Assembly (NCBI GenBank): GCA_002342805.1
Contig: DDQW01000064.1
Coordinates: 1 to 50,275 of the forward strand
Length of the DNA stretch: 50,275 nt
Reading direction: 5' to 3'
DNA from: Clostridiales bacterium UBA2432
GTDB taxonomy: Bacteria; Bacillota; Clostridia; Lachnospirales; Vallitaleaceae
Part shown: positions 33,567-42,529 of the stretch, one piece after another
How the letters are laid out: every line of letters starts with the position of its first letter
Numbering within the stretch: the first letter of the stretch is position 1
Notes under the pieces: model-generated
Told to the model about the DNA's origin: nothing
The model's database searches: none
What the model saw: the letters and a program-made list of their open reading frames with translations, nothing else
Made by a program: the position numbers and the translations under genes

Positions 33567-34828
33567 TATAGGCCTCCTTTTGACAAGTCACTTAGATTTA
33601 CTGTCTTTGTCACATCTGTTTTCAAATCGATCAATTGGACGGTGTTAGCGTCATTGATATACATCATACCACCAATGGATTTTTGCTGACCATATTGTTT
33701 GCCATGATCTAAGCCATGGTTTTGCGTGTCTAACTCTACCGTCATTCCCTGACGACGTAATACTTCTGCTAATTGTATTGCTGTTTTTCGATAGGGAGGC
33801 TCATAGACGATTAATGTATTAATGGAGGGAACTTCAATCGTTATACCTTGACGTGTAATCGCGTTTAATAATTCATCAATGCGAATGGCAAATCCGACAG
33901 CCGGCATATCATAAGCAAAGGTACTCAATAGAGCGTCATAACGGCCCCCATCAACAACACTCACTCCTGTTCCATATGTATACCCTTTATATATTACACC
34001 GGTATAATATTGTAACTGAGAGACCATGCCTAAATCAAAAGAAACATATTCACTTAAGTTATAGTCTTTGAGGATTCCATAAACGTCTTTAATCCGATCA
34101 ATGGCACCAAGAGCAACAGCATTATTTGTAAGCTCTTTGGCACGTTCTAAGATTTCTTCTTGTCCAAACAAAGTGGATAATTCAAGTAGACCTTTTTTTG
34201 CTGCTTCATTTATTTTCAGGTCTTCTAACAACTCTTCAATAGCAATGTAATTTTTATCATCAATTAATTTGCGAACTTCTTCACTAAGCTCATTGGATAA
34301 TCCGGCTTCTGCTGCCAATCCTTTGAAAAATCCAGCATGACCAATATCCAGTTGAAACTCTTGTAAGCCGGATGCCAACAAAGCATTAATAGCAAGAGCT
34401 ATACTCTCGGCATCGGCATCTGCATTGGCAATCCCGATACATTCAACACCGGCTTGGGTATATTCACGAAGTTTGCCTTGATAGTTCTCATTATTATAAA
34501 ATACATTCCCAAGATAAGAAAAACGTTTGGGTGATTTTTCATGATTATAAAAGGTTGCTGTGTATCGTGCAATACTTGGGGTTACATCCGGACGTAATGA
34601 AAGAATATCTCCTTCACGATTAAAAAACTTATATAAATTTTTACTATCCTCTGTACCACGCTCATAATGATATATATCATAATATTCAAAGGTTGGTGTT
34701 TGAACCTGTTCATAACCATAGTGATTAAATAGATCGAGAATATTGCGTTCAATTTGTTGTTTCTTACGCGTATCCAAAGGATGAATATCTCTTAATCCTT
34801 CAACGGTGTGTAATATTTGATTATTCAT
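33566..34828 (-). CDS. hisZ: ATP phosphoribosyltransferase regulatory subunit HisZ
   Basis: 420 residues, related to the catalytic core of histidyl-tRNA synthetase. Class II-like segments are visible: LRPDVTPSIARY near 77-88, QAGVECIG near 122-129 and VVDGGRYDALLSTF in the C-terminal half. It lacks a convincing anticodon domain. With a short HisG directly downstream this is HisZ rather than HisS. It is the first gene of the operon, about 60 bases from a consensus promoter; no T-box or His-rich leader peptide is visible. Confidence 0.95.
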   Translation of the reverse strand: MNNQILHTVEGLRDIHPLDTRKKQQIERNILDLFNHYGYEQVQTPTFEYYDIYHYERGTEDSKNLYKFFNREGDILSLRPDVTPSIARYTATFYNHEKSPKRFSYLGNVFYNNENYQGKLREYTQAGVECIGIANADADAESIALAINALLASGLQEFQLDIGHAGFFKGLAAEAGLSNELSEEVRKLIDDKNYIAIEELLEDLKINEAAKKGLLELSTLFGQEEILERAKELTNNAVALGAIDRIKDVYGILKDYNLSEYVSFDLGMVSQLQYYTGVIYKGYTYGTGVSVVDGGRYDALLSTFAYDMPAVGFAIRIDELLNAITRQGITIEVPSINTLIVYEPPYRKTAIQLAEVLRRQGMTVELDTQNHGLDHGKQYGQQKSIGGMMYINDANTVQLIDLKTDVTKTVNLSDLSKGGL

Positions 34829-34891
34829 TTCTTCACTCCTTGCTTTATTATGGTAAAGTGCTAATCTGCTAATTTATTAAACTTGTTTTTT

Positions 34892-34920
34892 ATTATATGG
34901 GATGATCCTATGCTTGTCAA
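34892..34920 (-). promoter_or_regulatory. his operon promoter
   Basis: Perfect TTGACA (34915-34920) and TATAAT (34892-34897) with a 17-base spacer on the minus strand. The leader of about 58 bases shows no terminator, T-box or His-codon peptide. Confidence 0.85.
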
Positions 34921-34938
34921 TTGTTTTTCGGAATCTTT

Positions 34939-35469
34939 TTATGTTTCTTGGAGAAAGCGGTCAAGGGCATCAATATAATGGACGATATATCCATCTTTAT
35001 TATGCACTTGATAAAAGCTAGTAAACTCCTCATAGGGAATTGATTTGGGACCACCTTCATTGGATTGGGCTATTTTATTTTCGATAAATGTAAAGGGTAC
35101 AAAAAAAATAGTGTCTTCTGAGCTAAAATGAATTAAAAAAAAGGCAATCCCTTCTTGTTTCTCAAAGTCCTTCATAAAAGCAATTTGATGATGATGAATG
35201 TTTTTAAGCGGAAATCGTTTAAGTTTCGTTTCCTTGGCATCAAAACAAATGGGATAGCCTTGCACTAGTCCAATATAATCTACTGTAGACCGTTCTTCAA
35301 AAAAAGCCTTTTTAATATTTCCATTAACTGAATCAAGTTCGACCGGTTTAATGGGCGTCGGTATTTTTTGAATCAAACCCAACTGGTGCTCTCGATATTT
35401 CACATTGGTTAAATTTATGTATTCTTCTAAGGCACTTCCTCGAAGTCCTCGGCTACGATAATAAGCCAT
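34939..35469 (-). CDS. recU: Holliday junction resolvase RecU
   Basis: 176 residues from ATG 35469; a longer frame reaches into queG but lacks the family start. The RecU N-terminus RSRGLRGSALEEYINLTN and the nuclease core are conserved: STVDYIG near 68-74 and FDAKETK near 84-90, giving the acidic and Lys residues that bind metal. RecU cleaves Holliday junctions during recombination and repair in Bacillota. It starts one base after queG ends. Confidence 0.92.
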   Translation of the reverse strand: MAYYRSRGLRGSALEEYINLTNVKYREHQLGLIQKIPTPIKPVELDSVNGNIKKAFFEERSTVDYIGLVQGYPICFDAKETKLKRFPLKNIHHHQIAFMKDFEKQEGIAFFLIHFSSEDTIFFVPFTFIENKIAQSNEGGPKSIPYEEFTSFYQVHNKDGYIVHYIDALDRFLQET

Positions 35470-35470
35470 T

Positions 35471-36439
35471 TTATTTACCTTCTCTTTCTTTTTGTATTTG
35501 GTAAATATTTCGTTTGAAACGTTTATTCCCAATCCAACCGGCGGATGTTTGACCGAATTTTTCTTTAAAGCCTCGATTGGATAAAGCTAGGAGATCATTA
35601 ATCTTTTGATTGGGTTCAACAAGCGCTTTATAGTCATATGCATCAAGCCTTATACCATTTAAGGGACATACCCGTTGACATGTATCACATCCATACACAT
35701 AACCATCTAAGGTCAAATCGTCACCAAGCTCATTAAGCCTTTCATCCCATTCTTTAGACTGGGTCAAAAAAGAGATACACCGCTTTGATGTTAGACGACC
35801 AAAGGTCTGAATGGCATGATTGGGACAACTCCTTGCACACCGTCCACATGTTTGACAAAAGGGATGGAAATAACGTTCATATTCATCGATTGATTCAATA
35901 GCTTTTGTCTCAATCCCCAAGTCTAAATCCGTTAAGATATAACCGATATAAAAGCGTGAACCGAACTTTGGATGAATGAGCAAACTATTTCGTCCGATTT
36001 TTACTAATCCGGTTCGAAGTAAAATCGATTTATCATTTAAGGGGCCCATATCTGAATAGGCTTTCGTATTCGCGGCATAAGTCCTTTGTAAATATTCTTC
36101 TAATTGATGACATTGCTTTAGTACACCTTCATGATAGTCTGTGAAGATAGATGCTTTTGAGATACGTACCTCGTCGGATTGCAATGGGTCCGTCTTCGAA
36201 AAGTCCATATGATATGGATATATCAGTGCAATGATTGTTTTCGCCTGGTCTAAATGTATGGAAGGATCATAAACTTCGGATGTCGTCACCTTATAATCAA
36301 CATCGAGATATGATTTTGTCGCCTGTTTTCTCTCTTTAATAAAATTGGCATAACCAATGTTAGGCTTTGCATCGCAAAACCCAATATCAGCTATACCAAT
36401 TGATTGTGCATATTCTTGAATACTATTTTGTCGTGTCAT
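35471..36439 (-). CDS. queG: Epoxyqueuosine reductase QueG
   Basis: 322 residues, a cobalamin- and iron-sulfur-dependent enzyme for the last step of queuosine synthesis in tRNA. The active-site Asp is in SDMGPLNDKSIL near 122-133. The substrate loop RTGLVKIGRNSLLIHP is present. Two ferredoxin motifs follow, CGRCARSCP and CDTCQRVCP. Slightly shorter than Bacillus QueG, which has C-terminal HEAT repeats that are absent here. The start overlaps the preceding stop by four bases (ATGA). Confidence 0.94.
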   Translation of the reverse strand: MTRQNSIQEYAQSIGIADIGFCDAKPNIGYANFIKERKQATKSYLDVDYKVTTSEVYDPSIHLDQAKTIIALIYPYHMDFSKTDPLQSDEVRISKASIFTDYHEGVLKQCHQLEEYLQRTYAANTKAYSDMGPLNDKSILLRTGLVKIGRNSLLIHPKFGSRFYIGYILTDLDLGIETKAIESIDEYERYFHPFCQTCGRCARSCPNHAIQTFGRLTSKRCISFLTQSKEWDERLNELGDDLTLDGYVYGCDTCQRVCPLNGIRLDAYDYKALVEPNQKINDLLALSNRGFKEKFGQTSAGWIGNKRFKRNIYQIQKEREGK

Positions 36440-37425
36440 AAAAGATCACCTTTTCCTAAAAGTGTTCTAAATTCCATGGGATAAGGAGCAATAAATGTTT
36501 TGTCAATGAGATAGGCTAATGGATCATCAACATTTAAGAATGTGAAGGAATAACTATGTAACAATTGATTATTAATGCTGTATTTTTTCAAAAAGTATGT
36601 ATTGCGTTGACTATCACCATACTTCAAATCTCCAATTATCGGATGATGAATGCTTGATAAATGATGGCGAATCTGATGAGTTTTACCTGTATGAAGTTCA
36701 ACATCAACAAGGGTATAATCTTCATCAGCGTGATAATCGATTGGATGAATGACCGTGTGTATATAATCATCAGCTTTATCCATTGTCATTGTCACCTGAT
36801 TGTTTTTATCTTTTTTTTGATAGCCCTTGAGTTCAATTGACTTATTCAGGCGTCCAAGGACAAGAGCACGATAGCGTTTATCCACCTGATGATTTTTTAT
36901 ACTTTCATTCATACGCCGAAGTGCAAGCGCATTTTTACCGATAATGAGAAGTCCGCTTGTATTTCGGTCGAGCCGATTACATACACCATACCGGTCTAAC
37001 AGTTGATCATAGACAATCCCTTGAGCTTTTGCATACTGATCATACTGATCAACCACATTGACATTTTTTCCATTGGGTTGAGATAATATGCCCTTAGGTT
37101 TTGAATAAATCAATACATGGGTATCTTCATATATTATATGATCTTTTAAAAGAGCCTCTTTTGTCAGTGTATCCTTTATTTTCGCCTCATCCTTACTTGA
37201 TTGAATCCCGGAAAATTTGTTAAAAGTCTCGTCGGCAAGGTAAAACTGAAGTGAATCACCAAGTTGACAACGTTCATCACCTTTAATTTTTTTGTCATTT
37301 AACACAATGTTTTTCTTGCGAAACATTTTAAAAACAAAGGATTTCTTGGCATTTTTTAAAACTTTGAAACAAATCTTATCTACACGTTCTCCGGCATATT
37401 GTTTCGTGATCTCTATCGATTTCAT
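36436..37425 (-). CDS. RluA-family pseudouridine synthase
   Basis: 329 residues from ATG 37425, or 332 from the ATG at 37434; a weak GGATGA favours the shorter one. The N-terminal S4-like RNA-binding part (residues about 1-60, ERVDKICFKVLKNAKKSF) is followed by the catalytic domain. The active-site NRLDRNTSGLLIIGK is near 150-164 and the C-terminal HTGKTHQIRHHLSSIHHPIIGD is split by short turns. It converts uridine to pseudouridine in rRNA (or tRNA); the exact site cannot be inferred (RluC/RluD-like). Followed by queG with a four-base overlap. Confidence 0.9.
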   Translation of the reverse strand: MKSIEITKQYAGERVDKICFKVLKNAKKSFVFKMFRKKNIVLNDKKIKGDERCQLGDSLQFYLADETFNKFSGIQSSKDEAKIKDTLTKEALLKDHIIYEDTHVLIYSKPKGILSQPNGKNVNVVDQYDQYAKAQGIVYDQLLDRYGVCNRLDRNTSGLLIIGKNALALRRMNESIKNHQVDKRYRALVLGRLNKSIELKGYQKKDKNNQVTMTMDKADDYIHTVIHPIDYHADEDYTLVDVELHTGKTHQIRHHLSSIHHPIIGDLKYGDSQRNTYFLKKYSINNQLLHSYSFTFLNVDDPLAYLIDKTFIAPYPMEFRTLLGKGDLL

Positions 37426-37441
37426 ATATATCATCCATTCA

Positions 37442-38053
37442 TTAATGCACCTTAATAATAATTGCTTCTGCTATTCGCTCCATTTTAGATTCATCAGCCC
37501 CATGAACTTGAGATTTTATCTTGGTCTTAAGTTCTAAGTAGAGTTGATCATAATCTTTATAAATTTTAACGGGCTCATGGTGCCCTTTAGGCTGAATAAT
37601 GGATTCCATGATTTTTTTTGCTTGGCTAGGATTATTTTTTTCTAAAATCAATCCAAATACGCCAACGGATGTAATGACTAAACTCTGAAAAAAATAGGTC
37701 TTTTTTCCACGAATAATTGGCAGTTCACCTAGGACCAAAAAGTCATCACTTATTGTCGCTAAACCATTAAAAGCTTCCTCGCTTAAACACTTATAACCGG
37801 AAAAACTTATTGCTTTAGCTAAAAACTGGGCAAATGGTAGAATAAGCAAGGCACTCACCACCATAAATATGGGTTCGCCACCTGAAAACACAGTTTTTCC
37901 AAGAGAAAACGTTAGAAGGCATACAATGAGCATGATAAATGCCCATTGATAATTATGTTGCTTCATATAACGTGTGTATCCATATTCACCACGTAAACGT
38001 TCTTTTCCACTACGTTTTTGATTATTTACCTGTGTGCCCAAAGCCGCCTTCAC
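37442..38053 (-). CDS. Two-span membrane protein of unknown function
   Basis: The start is uncertain. A GTG at 38053 overlaps dut by 32 bases, a TTG at 38041 is possible, and the first ATG (37966) lacks a ribosome site. Two adjacent hydrophobic spans follow the segment GEYGYTRYMKQHNYQ. A cytoplasmic C-terminal part of about 110 residues is basic and ends in the helix SKMERIAEAIIIKV. Related proteins occur in Clostridia without known function. It lies between dut and an RluA-family gene, with tight spacing, so it is probably in the same operon. Confidence 0.7.
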   Translation of the reverse strand: MKAALGTQVNNQKRSGKERLRGEYGYTRYMKQHNYQWAFIMLIVCLLTFSLGKTVFSGGEPIFMVVSALLILPFAQFLAKAISFSGYKCLSEEAFNGLATISDDFLVLGELPIIRGKKTYFFQSLVITSVGVFGLILEKNNPSQAKKIMESIIQPKGHHEPVKIYKDYDQLYLELKTKIKSQVHGADESKMERIAEAIIIKVH

Positions 38054-38471
38054 CTCGTAGACTCTCTTCTAGTTGATTAGTTTCTTCAAATACACCATGT
38101 ACGATTGGATTAAATACCATTTGTGCAATACGTTCCCCATGAATAATTGAAAAATTTTCACTTCCATGATTAATCATGATGATCTTAATCTCGCCACGAT
38201 AGTCTGCATCAATGGTTCCCGGTGTGTTGACTAAAGATATTCCATGCTTTAAAGCCAGGCCACTACGTGGACGAATCTGCGCTTCATAACCATCAGGAAT
38301 GGCAATTTTAATCCCAGTAGGGACTAATGTAATCTGACCGGGCTCTAGTATTTTATCTTTATCCAAGCAGGCATATAAATCCATACCGGCTGAGTGTTCC
38401 GTTTGATATGCAGGTAAGTTGAGTGTCTTTCCTTCTTCTGTTCGTTCAATAAAAACTTTTATCTTTTCCAT
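38022..38471 (-). CDS. dut: Deoxyuridine 5'-triphosphate nucleotidohydrolase (dUTPase)
   Basis: 149 residues, trimeric dUTPase type. All five motifs are visible: AGMDLYACLDKD, PRSGLALKHGIS, GTIDADYRGEI, ERIAQMVFNPI and the C-terminal GEGGFGHTGK, which closes over the substrate. It hydrolyses dUTP to dUMP and pyrophosphate, keeping uracil out of DNA. Ribosome site CGAGGAG. Confidence 0.97.
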   Translation of the reverse strand: MEKIKVFIERTEEGKTLNLPAYQTEHSAGMDLYACLDKDKILEPGQITLVPTGIKIAIPDGYEAQIRPRSGLALKHGISLVNTPGTIDADYRGEIKIIMINHGSENFSIIHGERIAQMVFNPIVHGVFEETNQLEESLRGEGGFGHTGK

Positions 38472-38497
38472 AGTCTCTCCTCGTTTCTATTTATCTG

Positions 38498-39739
38498 CTA
38501 TAACTTTTCAAGGTCCTCGTCAAAAGGGGTTGCTAAGGTAATACTTTCTTGATTATATTGAAAGGTTTCATGAATCAATCGATTAACATCATCAAGCGTA
38601 ACATTGTTGACACCCTCAATGAGGTCATCCATGGACGTAATATCATTTTTTAAAAGACTACCTTTTCCATAATGGGACATCCGTGCACCCATGTTTTCCA
38701 TACCGATAATTGTATTGCTTTTTAGTTGTTCTTTTGTTTCAATCAATTCGCGCGGTGTTATCCCATCACTAAGGAGCTTATCCATTTCGTGTCGAATCGC
38801 ACCGTATAATTGTGGGATTTGCGATGCACTTGTTGCAGCATAGGTTGTAAATAGGCCTGTTTGATAAAAGGTTTCTACATAGCTATAAATAGAGTAGGCC
38901 AGCCCCTCTTCTTCTCGAACACTTTGAAAGAGTCGGCTATTTAATCCACCACCGACAATGGCACTTAATATATTCATGCCATAAGTATCTTCATGAAAAT
39001 AATCAATCGAAGGATAGCTAATCGCAAGATGTCCCTGCTCAATGTCTTTTTTAAAGACTTTTTTTCCGGGAGCATATAAAATTGGAGAAGTACGACGTGT
39101 TTTTTCTCCGGAAGTGATATCTGAAAAGGCATCTTCAAGCTTTTTCGCAATTTTTTCAAAGTTAATCTTCCCAACAATTGAGACAACCATGTTGTCTCCA
39201 ACATAACGTGATGCAACATAGTCTTGTAACATTTTTTGATTCATACTTTTTATTGTTTCTTTGGTTCCTATAATATTATAACCGATTGCGTGATTTGGCC
39301 AAATTGTGGAATGCATTTCATCCAATACGATTTCTTCCGGACTATCTTCATACATGGAATATTCTTCTAGGATAATTCCCTTTTCTTTTTCAATGTCTTC
39401 TTCGTAAAAGTTAGAATGTTGGATCATATCTGATAAAATATCAATGACTTCATCGAGATGTTCATCAAGTACGTGGGCGTAAAAACACACATATTCTTTG
39501 GACGTGTATGCGTTTATTCTTCCACCAATACGACTCATGGTATCGGCTAATTGTCTCGCTGTATACTTAGGTGTTCCTTTAAAAAACATATGCTCAATAA
39601 AATGGGTGATTCCATTATTGATTAAGTTCTCATCAACGGATCCTACTTTTATATAGATTCCAATGGAGACAGACCTTACAAAAGGCACTTCTTCTCCAAT
39701 AATACGCATATGATTTGATAGTTCTTTGTTATATAACAA
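38498..39739 (-). CDS. M16-family zinc peptidase (YmxG/processing-peptidase-like)
   Basis: 413 residues starting with TTG at 39739, six bases after a clear AGGAGG; the next ATG is nine codons later. The inverted zinc motif HFIEHMFFKGT is near 49-59, with the downstream Glu in EEYSMYEDSPEE near 128. It has two M16 halves, the second inactive, ending near TLATPFDEDLEKL. YmxG-like proteins lie downstream of pnp in many Bacillota, as here. The substrate is unknown. Confidence 0.92.
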   Translation of the reverse strand: MLYNKELSNHMRIIGEEVPFVRSVSIGIYIKVGSVDENLINNGITHFIEHMFFKGTPKYTARQLADTMSRIGGRINAYTSKEYVCFYAHVLDEHLDEVIDILSDMIQHSNFYEEDIEKEKGIILEEYSMYEDSPEEIVLDEMHSTIWPNHAIGYNIIGTKETIKSMNQKMLQDYVASRYVGDNMVVSIVGKINFEKIAKKLEDAFSDITSGEKTRRTSPILYAPGKKVFKKDIEQGHLAISYPSIDYFHEDTYGMNILSAIVGGGLNSRLFQSVREEEGLAYSIYSYVETFYQTGLFTTYAATSASQIPQLYGAIRHEMDKLLSDGITPRELIETKEQLKSNTIIGMENMGARMSHYGKGSLLKNDITSMDDLIEGVNNVTLDDVNRLIHETFQYNQESITLATPFDEDLEKL

Positions 39740-39770
39740 GTAATTCCTCCTATAGCTAAACATAAATTTC

Positions 39771-39802
39771 AGGGAAAACACAAACGAGTCTATGTTTTCC
39801 CT
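39771..39802 (-). terminator. Hairpin between pnp and the M16 gene
   Basis: Perfect 10-bp inverted repeat AGGGAAAACA (39771-39780) and TGTTTTCCCT (39793-39802) with a 12-base loop. There is no strong T-run on the minus strand, so it may be a weak terminator or an RNA-processing or stability hairpin. Confidence 0.45.
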
Positions 39803-39849
39803 AAGATTAGCTATTTATTCAACGATGTTTATTGGATTAACGCGTTTGC

Positions 39850-41940
39850 TTAATCTTCTAATAAAGCTTTTCTAGAAAGATTAATACGTCCTTGACTATC
39901 AATTTCCATAACTTTGACAGAAATTTTGTCACCGACTTGTACAACATCTTCCACTTTATTCACACGCTCTTTTGCTAATTTGCTGATGTGGACAAGTCCG
40001 TCTTTACCCGGTGCTAATTCAACAAATGCACCAAAATTAGTAATACGAACAACTGTACCATTATAAACAGTACCCACTTCAATATCTTTTCCAATCATTT
40101 CAATAATATTAAGGGCTTTTTGAACCATTTCATGGTCCTCCCCACATATAAATACACGACCGTCATCTTCGATATCAATCTTAACACCTGTTTCATCAAT
40201 GATACGGTTAATTGTTTTTCCGCGAGGTCCAACCACTTCACCGATTTTTTCCGGGTCAATCATTGTTTGAATGATTTTAGGTGCATATGGAGATAGCTCT
40301 TTACGTGGCTCACTGATACATACATTCATAACATCATCTAAAATCATCATTCTTGATTTTTGGGTGTTATAAATTGCTTTTTCAACAATCTCATTTGTAA
40401 TTCCTTTAACTTTCATATCAAGCTGAATCGCTGTAATACCATCTTTTGTTCCGGCAACTTTGAAGTCCATATCGCCGAAGAAGTCCTCAAGTCCTTGTAT
40501 ATCTGTCAATAAGACAAAGTCATCATCCGTATCTCCAGTGACCAAACCGCATGTAATTCCAGCTACCGGTTTCTTAATTGGAACACCTGCCGCCATTAAG
40601 GATAATGAACTTGCACAAATACTACCTTGTGAGGTTGAACCGTTTGAGCTTACAACTTCGGATACTGTACGAATGGCATAAGGGAACTCTTCCTCAGATG
40701 GTAATACGGGTAATAAGGCTCTTTCAGCAAGAGCACCATGACCAATTTCTCGTCGTCCCGGTCCTCGTGAAGGGCGACATTCACCCACTGAATATGATGG
40801 GAAGTTATAATGATGCATATAACGTTTTCCCGTAACTAAATCATCTAAACCATCAATACGCTGTGTATCACCTAAGGCTCCAAGCGTCGTGATATTTAAT
40901 ACTTGTGTTTCTCCACGTGAAAACAATCCACTACCATGAGTACGTGGCAATATATCTATTTCTGCACTTAATGCACGAACTTCATCTAAAGCTCTGCCAT
41001 CCGGACGCTTATGATCTTTTAAAATCATTTTACGAACAGTTTTCTTTTGATATTGGTATAAACCTTCATCAATTAAGCTCATCCAATCTTCATTTTCTAC
41101 ATATGCTTCTTCAAGACGTTCTCTAAAAACACCAAGTCGTTCTTGACGCTGTTGTTTATCATCAGTAAATACTGCCGTTTCCATTTCTTCAGCAGGAATG
41201 AGTTCCTTCATAGAAGCAAACATGTCCTCTGGAATACCCACAACTTCGTATTTTTGTTTTTCCTTACCTTCTTTTTCAACAATTGAATTAATAAAAGCAA
41301 CAATCTCTTTATTTAATTCATGAGCTTTAAAAATCGCATCAATCATAACTGCTTCAGGAATTTCATTCCCATCAGCCTCAATCATTGTAATCTTATCGGC
41401 AGTTGAAAATACAGTTAAGGTCATATCCGTTTTTTCACGTTCTTCAGCATTTGGATTAAATACTAATTCCCCGTCAACAAGTCCGACGATAGTAGCTCCT
41501 GTAGGCCCTTGAAATGGGATGTCAGAAATAGATAAGGCGATTGATGTCCCGTTCATAGCAACAAGTTCCGGTTGATTATCTTGATCAACGCATAAAACCG
41601 TATTGGTAACGGCACAATCATTTCTGTAGTCTTTTGGAAATAGGGGGCGAATAGGACGGTCAATAACACGTGATGTTAATATTGCATTCTCACTTGGACG
41701 TCCTTCACGTTTAATAAAGCCTCCTGGAATTTTACCAATGGCATAAAATTTTTCCTCATAATCTACACTTAAAGGAAAAAAATCAATTCCCGGTCTTGGT
41801 CTTTCTGAAGCAGTTGCTGTTGATAGGACAACAGTCTCTCCATAGGTTACCAAACATGCTCCATTAGCTAAACCTGCTACTTTACCGATTTCAACACTAA
41901 GTGTTCTACCGGCTAATTCTGTTGAATATACTCTTGACAT
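39850..41940 (-). CDS. pnp: Polynucleotide phosphorylase PNPase
   Basis: 696 residues: two RNase PH-like domains (about 10-225 and 310-540) separated by a helical linker, then KH (about 555-615) and S1 (about 620-690) RNA-binding domains. Motifs include RPDGRALDEVR near 313-323, FSRGETQVL, SNGSTSQGSICASSLSLMAAG (split) and GPRGKTINRIIDETG of the KH domain. It degrades RNA from the 3' end using phosphate and can add tails with NDPs. It is encoded downstream of rpsO but has its own promoter and a long leader hairpin. Confidence 0.98.
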   Translation of the reverse strand: MSRVYSTELAGRTLSVEIGKVAGLANGACLVTYGETVVLSTATASERPRPGIDFFPLSVDYEEKFYAIGKIPGGFIKREGRPSENAILTSRVIDRPIRPLFPKDYRNDCAVTNTVLCVDQDNQPELVAMNGTSIALSISDIPFQGPTGATIVGLVDGELVFNPNAEEREKTDMTLTVFSTADKITMIEADGNEIPEAVMIDAIFKAHELNKEIVAFINSIVEKEGKEKQKYEVVGIPEDMFASMKELIPAEEMETAVFTDDKQQRQERLGVFRERLEEAYVENEDWMSLIDEGLYQYQKKTVRKMILKDHKRPDGRALDEVRALSAEIDILPRTHGSGLFSRGETQVLNITTLGALGDTQRIDGLDDLVTGKRYMHHYNFPSYSVGECRPSRGPGRREIGHGALAERALLPVLPSEEEFPYAIRTVSEVVSSNGSTSQGSICASSLSLMAAGVPIKKPVAGITCGLVTGDTDDDFVLLTDIQGLEDFFGDMDFKVAGTKDGITAIQLDMKVKGITNEIVEKAIYNTQKSRMMILDDVMNVCISEPRKELSPYAPKIIQTMIDPEKIGEVVGPRGKTINRIIDETGVKIDIEDDGRVFICGEDHEMVQKALNIIEMIGKDIEVGTVYNGTVVRITNFGAFVELAPGKDGLVHISKLAKERVNKVEDVVQVGDKISVKVMEIDSQGRINLSRKALLED

Positions 41941-41960
41941 AAAATGTCTCCTTTCTTTAT

Positions 41961-42048
41961 GCCCTGAGTCCTTAGTCTTTAGTGTCTATTCTCCACGTCT
42001 TTATTTGGAGAACAAAAACTAGAGACTAATAGAATAAAACTTCAGGGC
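41961..42048 (-). promoter_or_regulatory. pnp leader stem-loop (probable autoregulatory site)
   Basis: An imperfect hairpin of 88 bases. The base stem is GCCCTGA (41961-41967) with TCAGGGC (42042-42048). Inner stems pair TAGTC and TAGT elements with ACTA and GACTA, topped by TTCTCC and GGAGAA. It starts within about six bases of the predicted transcript start. In E. coli a 5' pnp hairpin is cut by RNase III and used for autoregulation. The analogy is inferred. Confidence 0.6.
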
Positions 42049-42059
42049 GCCTTGTTTTA

Positions 42060-42088
42060 ATTATACTAGATAAAAAATTATTTGTATA
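42060..42088 (-). promoter_or_regulatory. pnp promoter
   Basis: TATACA (42083-42088) and consensus TATAAT (42060-42065) with a 17-base spacer, directly downstream of the rpsO terminator, so pnp can be transcribed independently. Confidence 0.65.
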
Positions 42089-42100
42089 GGTTTGACCTAT

Positions 42101-42132
42101 AAAAATATAGAGCGGAAATAATCCGCTCTATA
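42101..42132 (-). terminator. rpsO terminator
   Basis: Stem TATAGAGCGGA (42106-42116) with TCCGCTCTATA (42122-42132) and a five-base loop, followed on the minus strand by a T-run, four bases past the rpsO stop. Confidence 0.92.
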
Positions 42133-42136
42133 AAAT

Positions 42137-42400
42137 TTACTTTCTAAGACCTAATCGAGCAATTAATGCACGGTATGCTTCAATATCTGTATCTTGTAAG
42201 TATCTTAATAAGTTTCTTCTGTGACCAACCATTTTAAGAAGACCACGTCTTGAGTGATGATCTTTCTTATGCATTTTTAAATGCTCATTAAGTTCATTAA
42301 TACGTGTTGTTAATAAAGCGATTTGAACTTCTGGTGAACCAGTATCATTTGCAGTTCGACCGAAGTCTTTCATAATTTGTTGCTTTGTTTCTTTGTTCAT
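42137..42400 (-). CDS. rpsO: Small ribosomal subunit protein uS15
   Basis: 87 residues, full length. NDTGSPEVQIALLTTRINEL near 17-36 and KKDHHSRRGLLKMVGHRRNLLRYL (split by short gaps) are the conserved rRNA-binding helices. uS15 binds the 16S three-way junction early in 30S assembly. A strong AAAGGAGG ribosome site lies 9 bases upstream. It has its own promoter, a possible S15-binding leader and a terminator, so it is a one-gene unit. Confidence 0.98.
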   Translation of the reverse strand: MNKETKQQIMKDFGRTANDTGSPEVQIALLTTRINELNEHLKMHKKDHHSRRGLLKMVGHRRNLLRYLQDTDIEAYRALIARLGLRK

Positions 42401-42424
42401 AATATGAACCTCCTTTTGTATGAT

Positions 42425-42480
42425 AACGCCATTGCCAAGAAATCGGACGGAGATTCCTAACCCCTAGCATTGGCTAACTT
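42425..42480 (-). promoter_or_regulatory. Candidate S15 autoregulatory leader
   Basis: On the minus strand GCCAA and TTGGC (42470-42474 with 42434-42438) close a junction. It holds a small CTA/TAG hairpin and a GGAATC/GATTTC hairpin with loop TCCGTCC. That three-way shape resembles the S15-binding site in rRNA and known rpsO leaders. Predicted by eye only. Confidence 0.4.
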
Positions 42481-42490
42481 CCAATTAAAA

Positions 42491-42519
42491 ATAATAGCAT
42501 AGTTTCCTTTTATTGTAAA
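42491..42519 (-). promoter_or_regulatory. rpsO promoter
   Basis: TTTACA (42514-42519) and TATTAT (42491-42496), 17-base spacer, minus strand. It leaves a leader of about 84 bases. It begins right after the stop of the small Lys-rich gene. Confidence 0.65.
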
Positions 42520-42529
42520 GGATAAAGAC

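Noticed and set aside
33566..34828. Histidyl-tRNA synthetase (hisS)
   Set aside because: Short HisG follows directly and no clear anticodon domain is seen, so HisZ fits better.
34829..34886. T-box or His-codon attenuator before hisZ
   Set aside because: The leader is only about 58 bases, with no T-box sequence, no hairpin with T-run and no His-rich reading frame.
36436..36439. Four-base overlap taken as a possible frameshift between the RluA-family gene and queG
   Set aside because: Both proteins are complete; ATGA is an ordinary coupling overlap.
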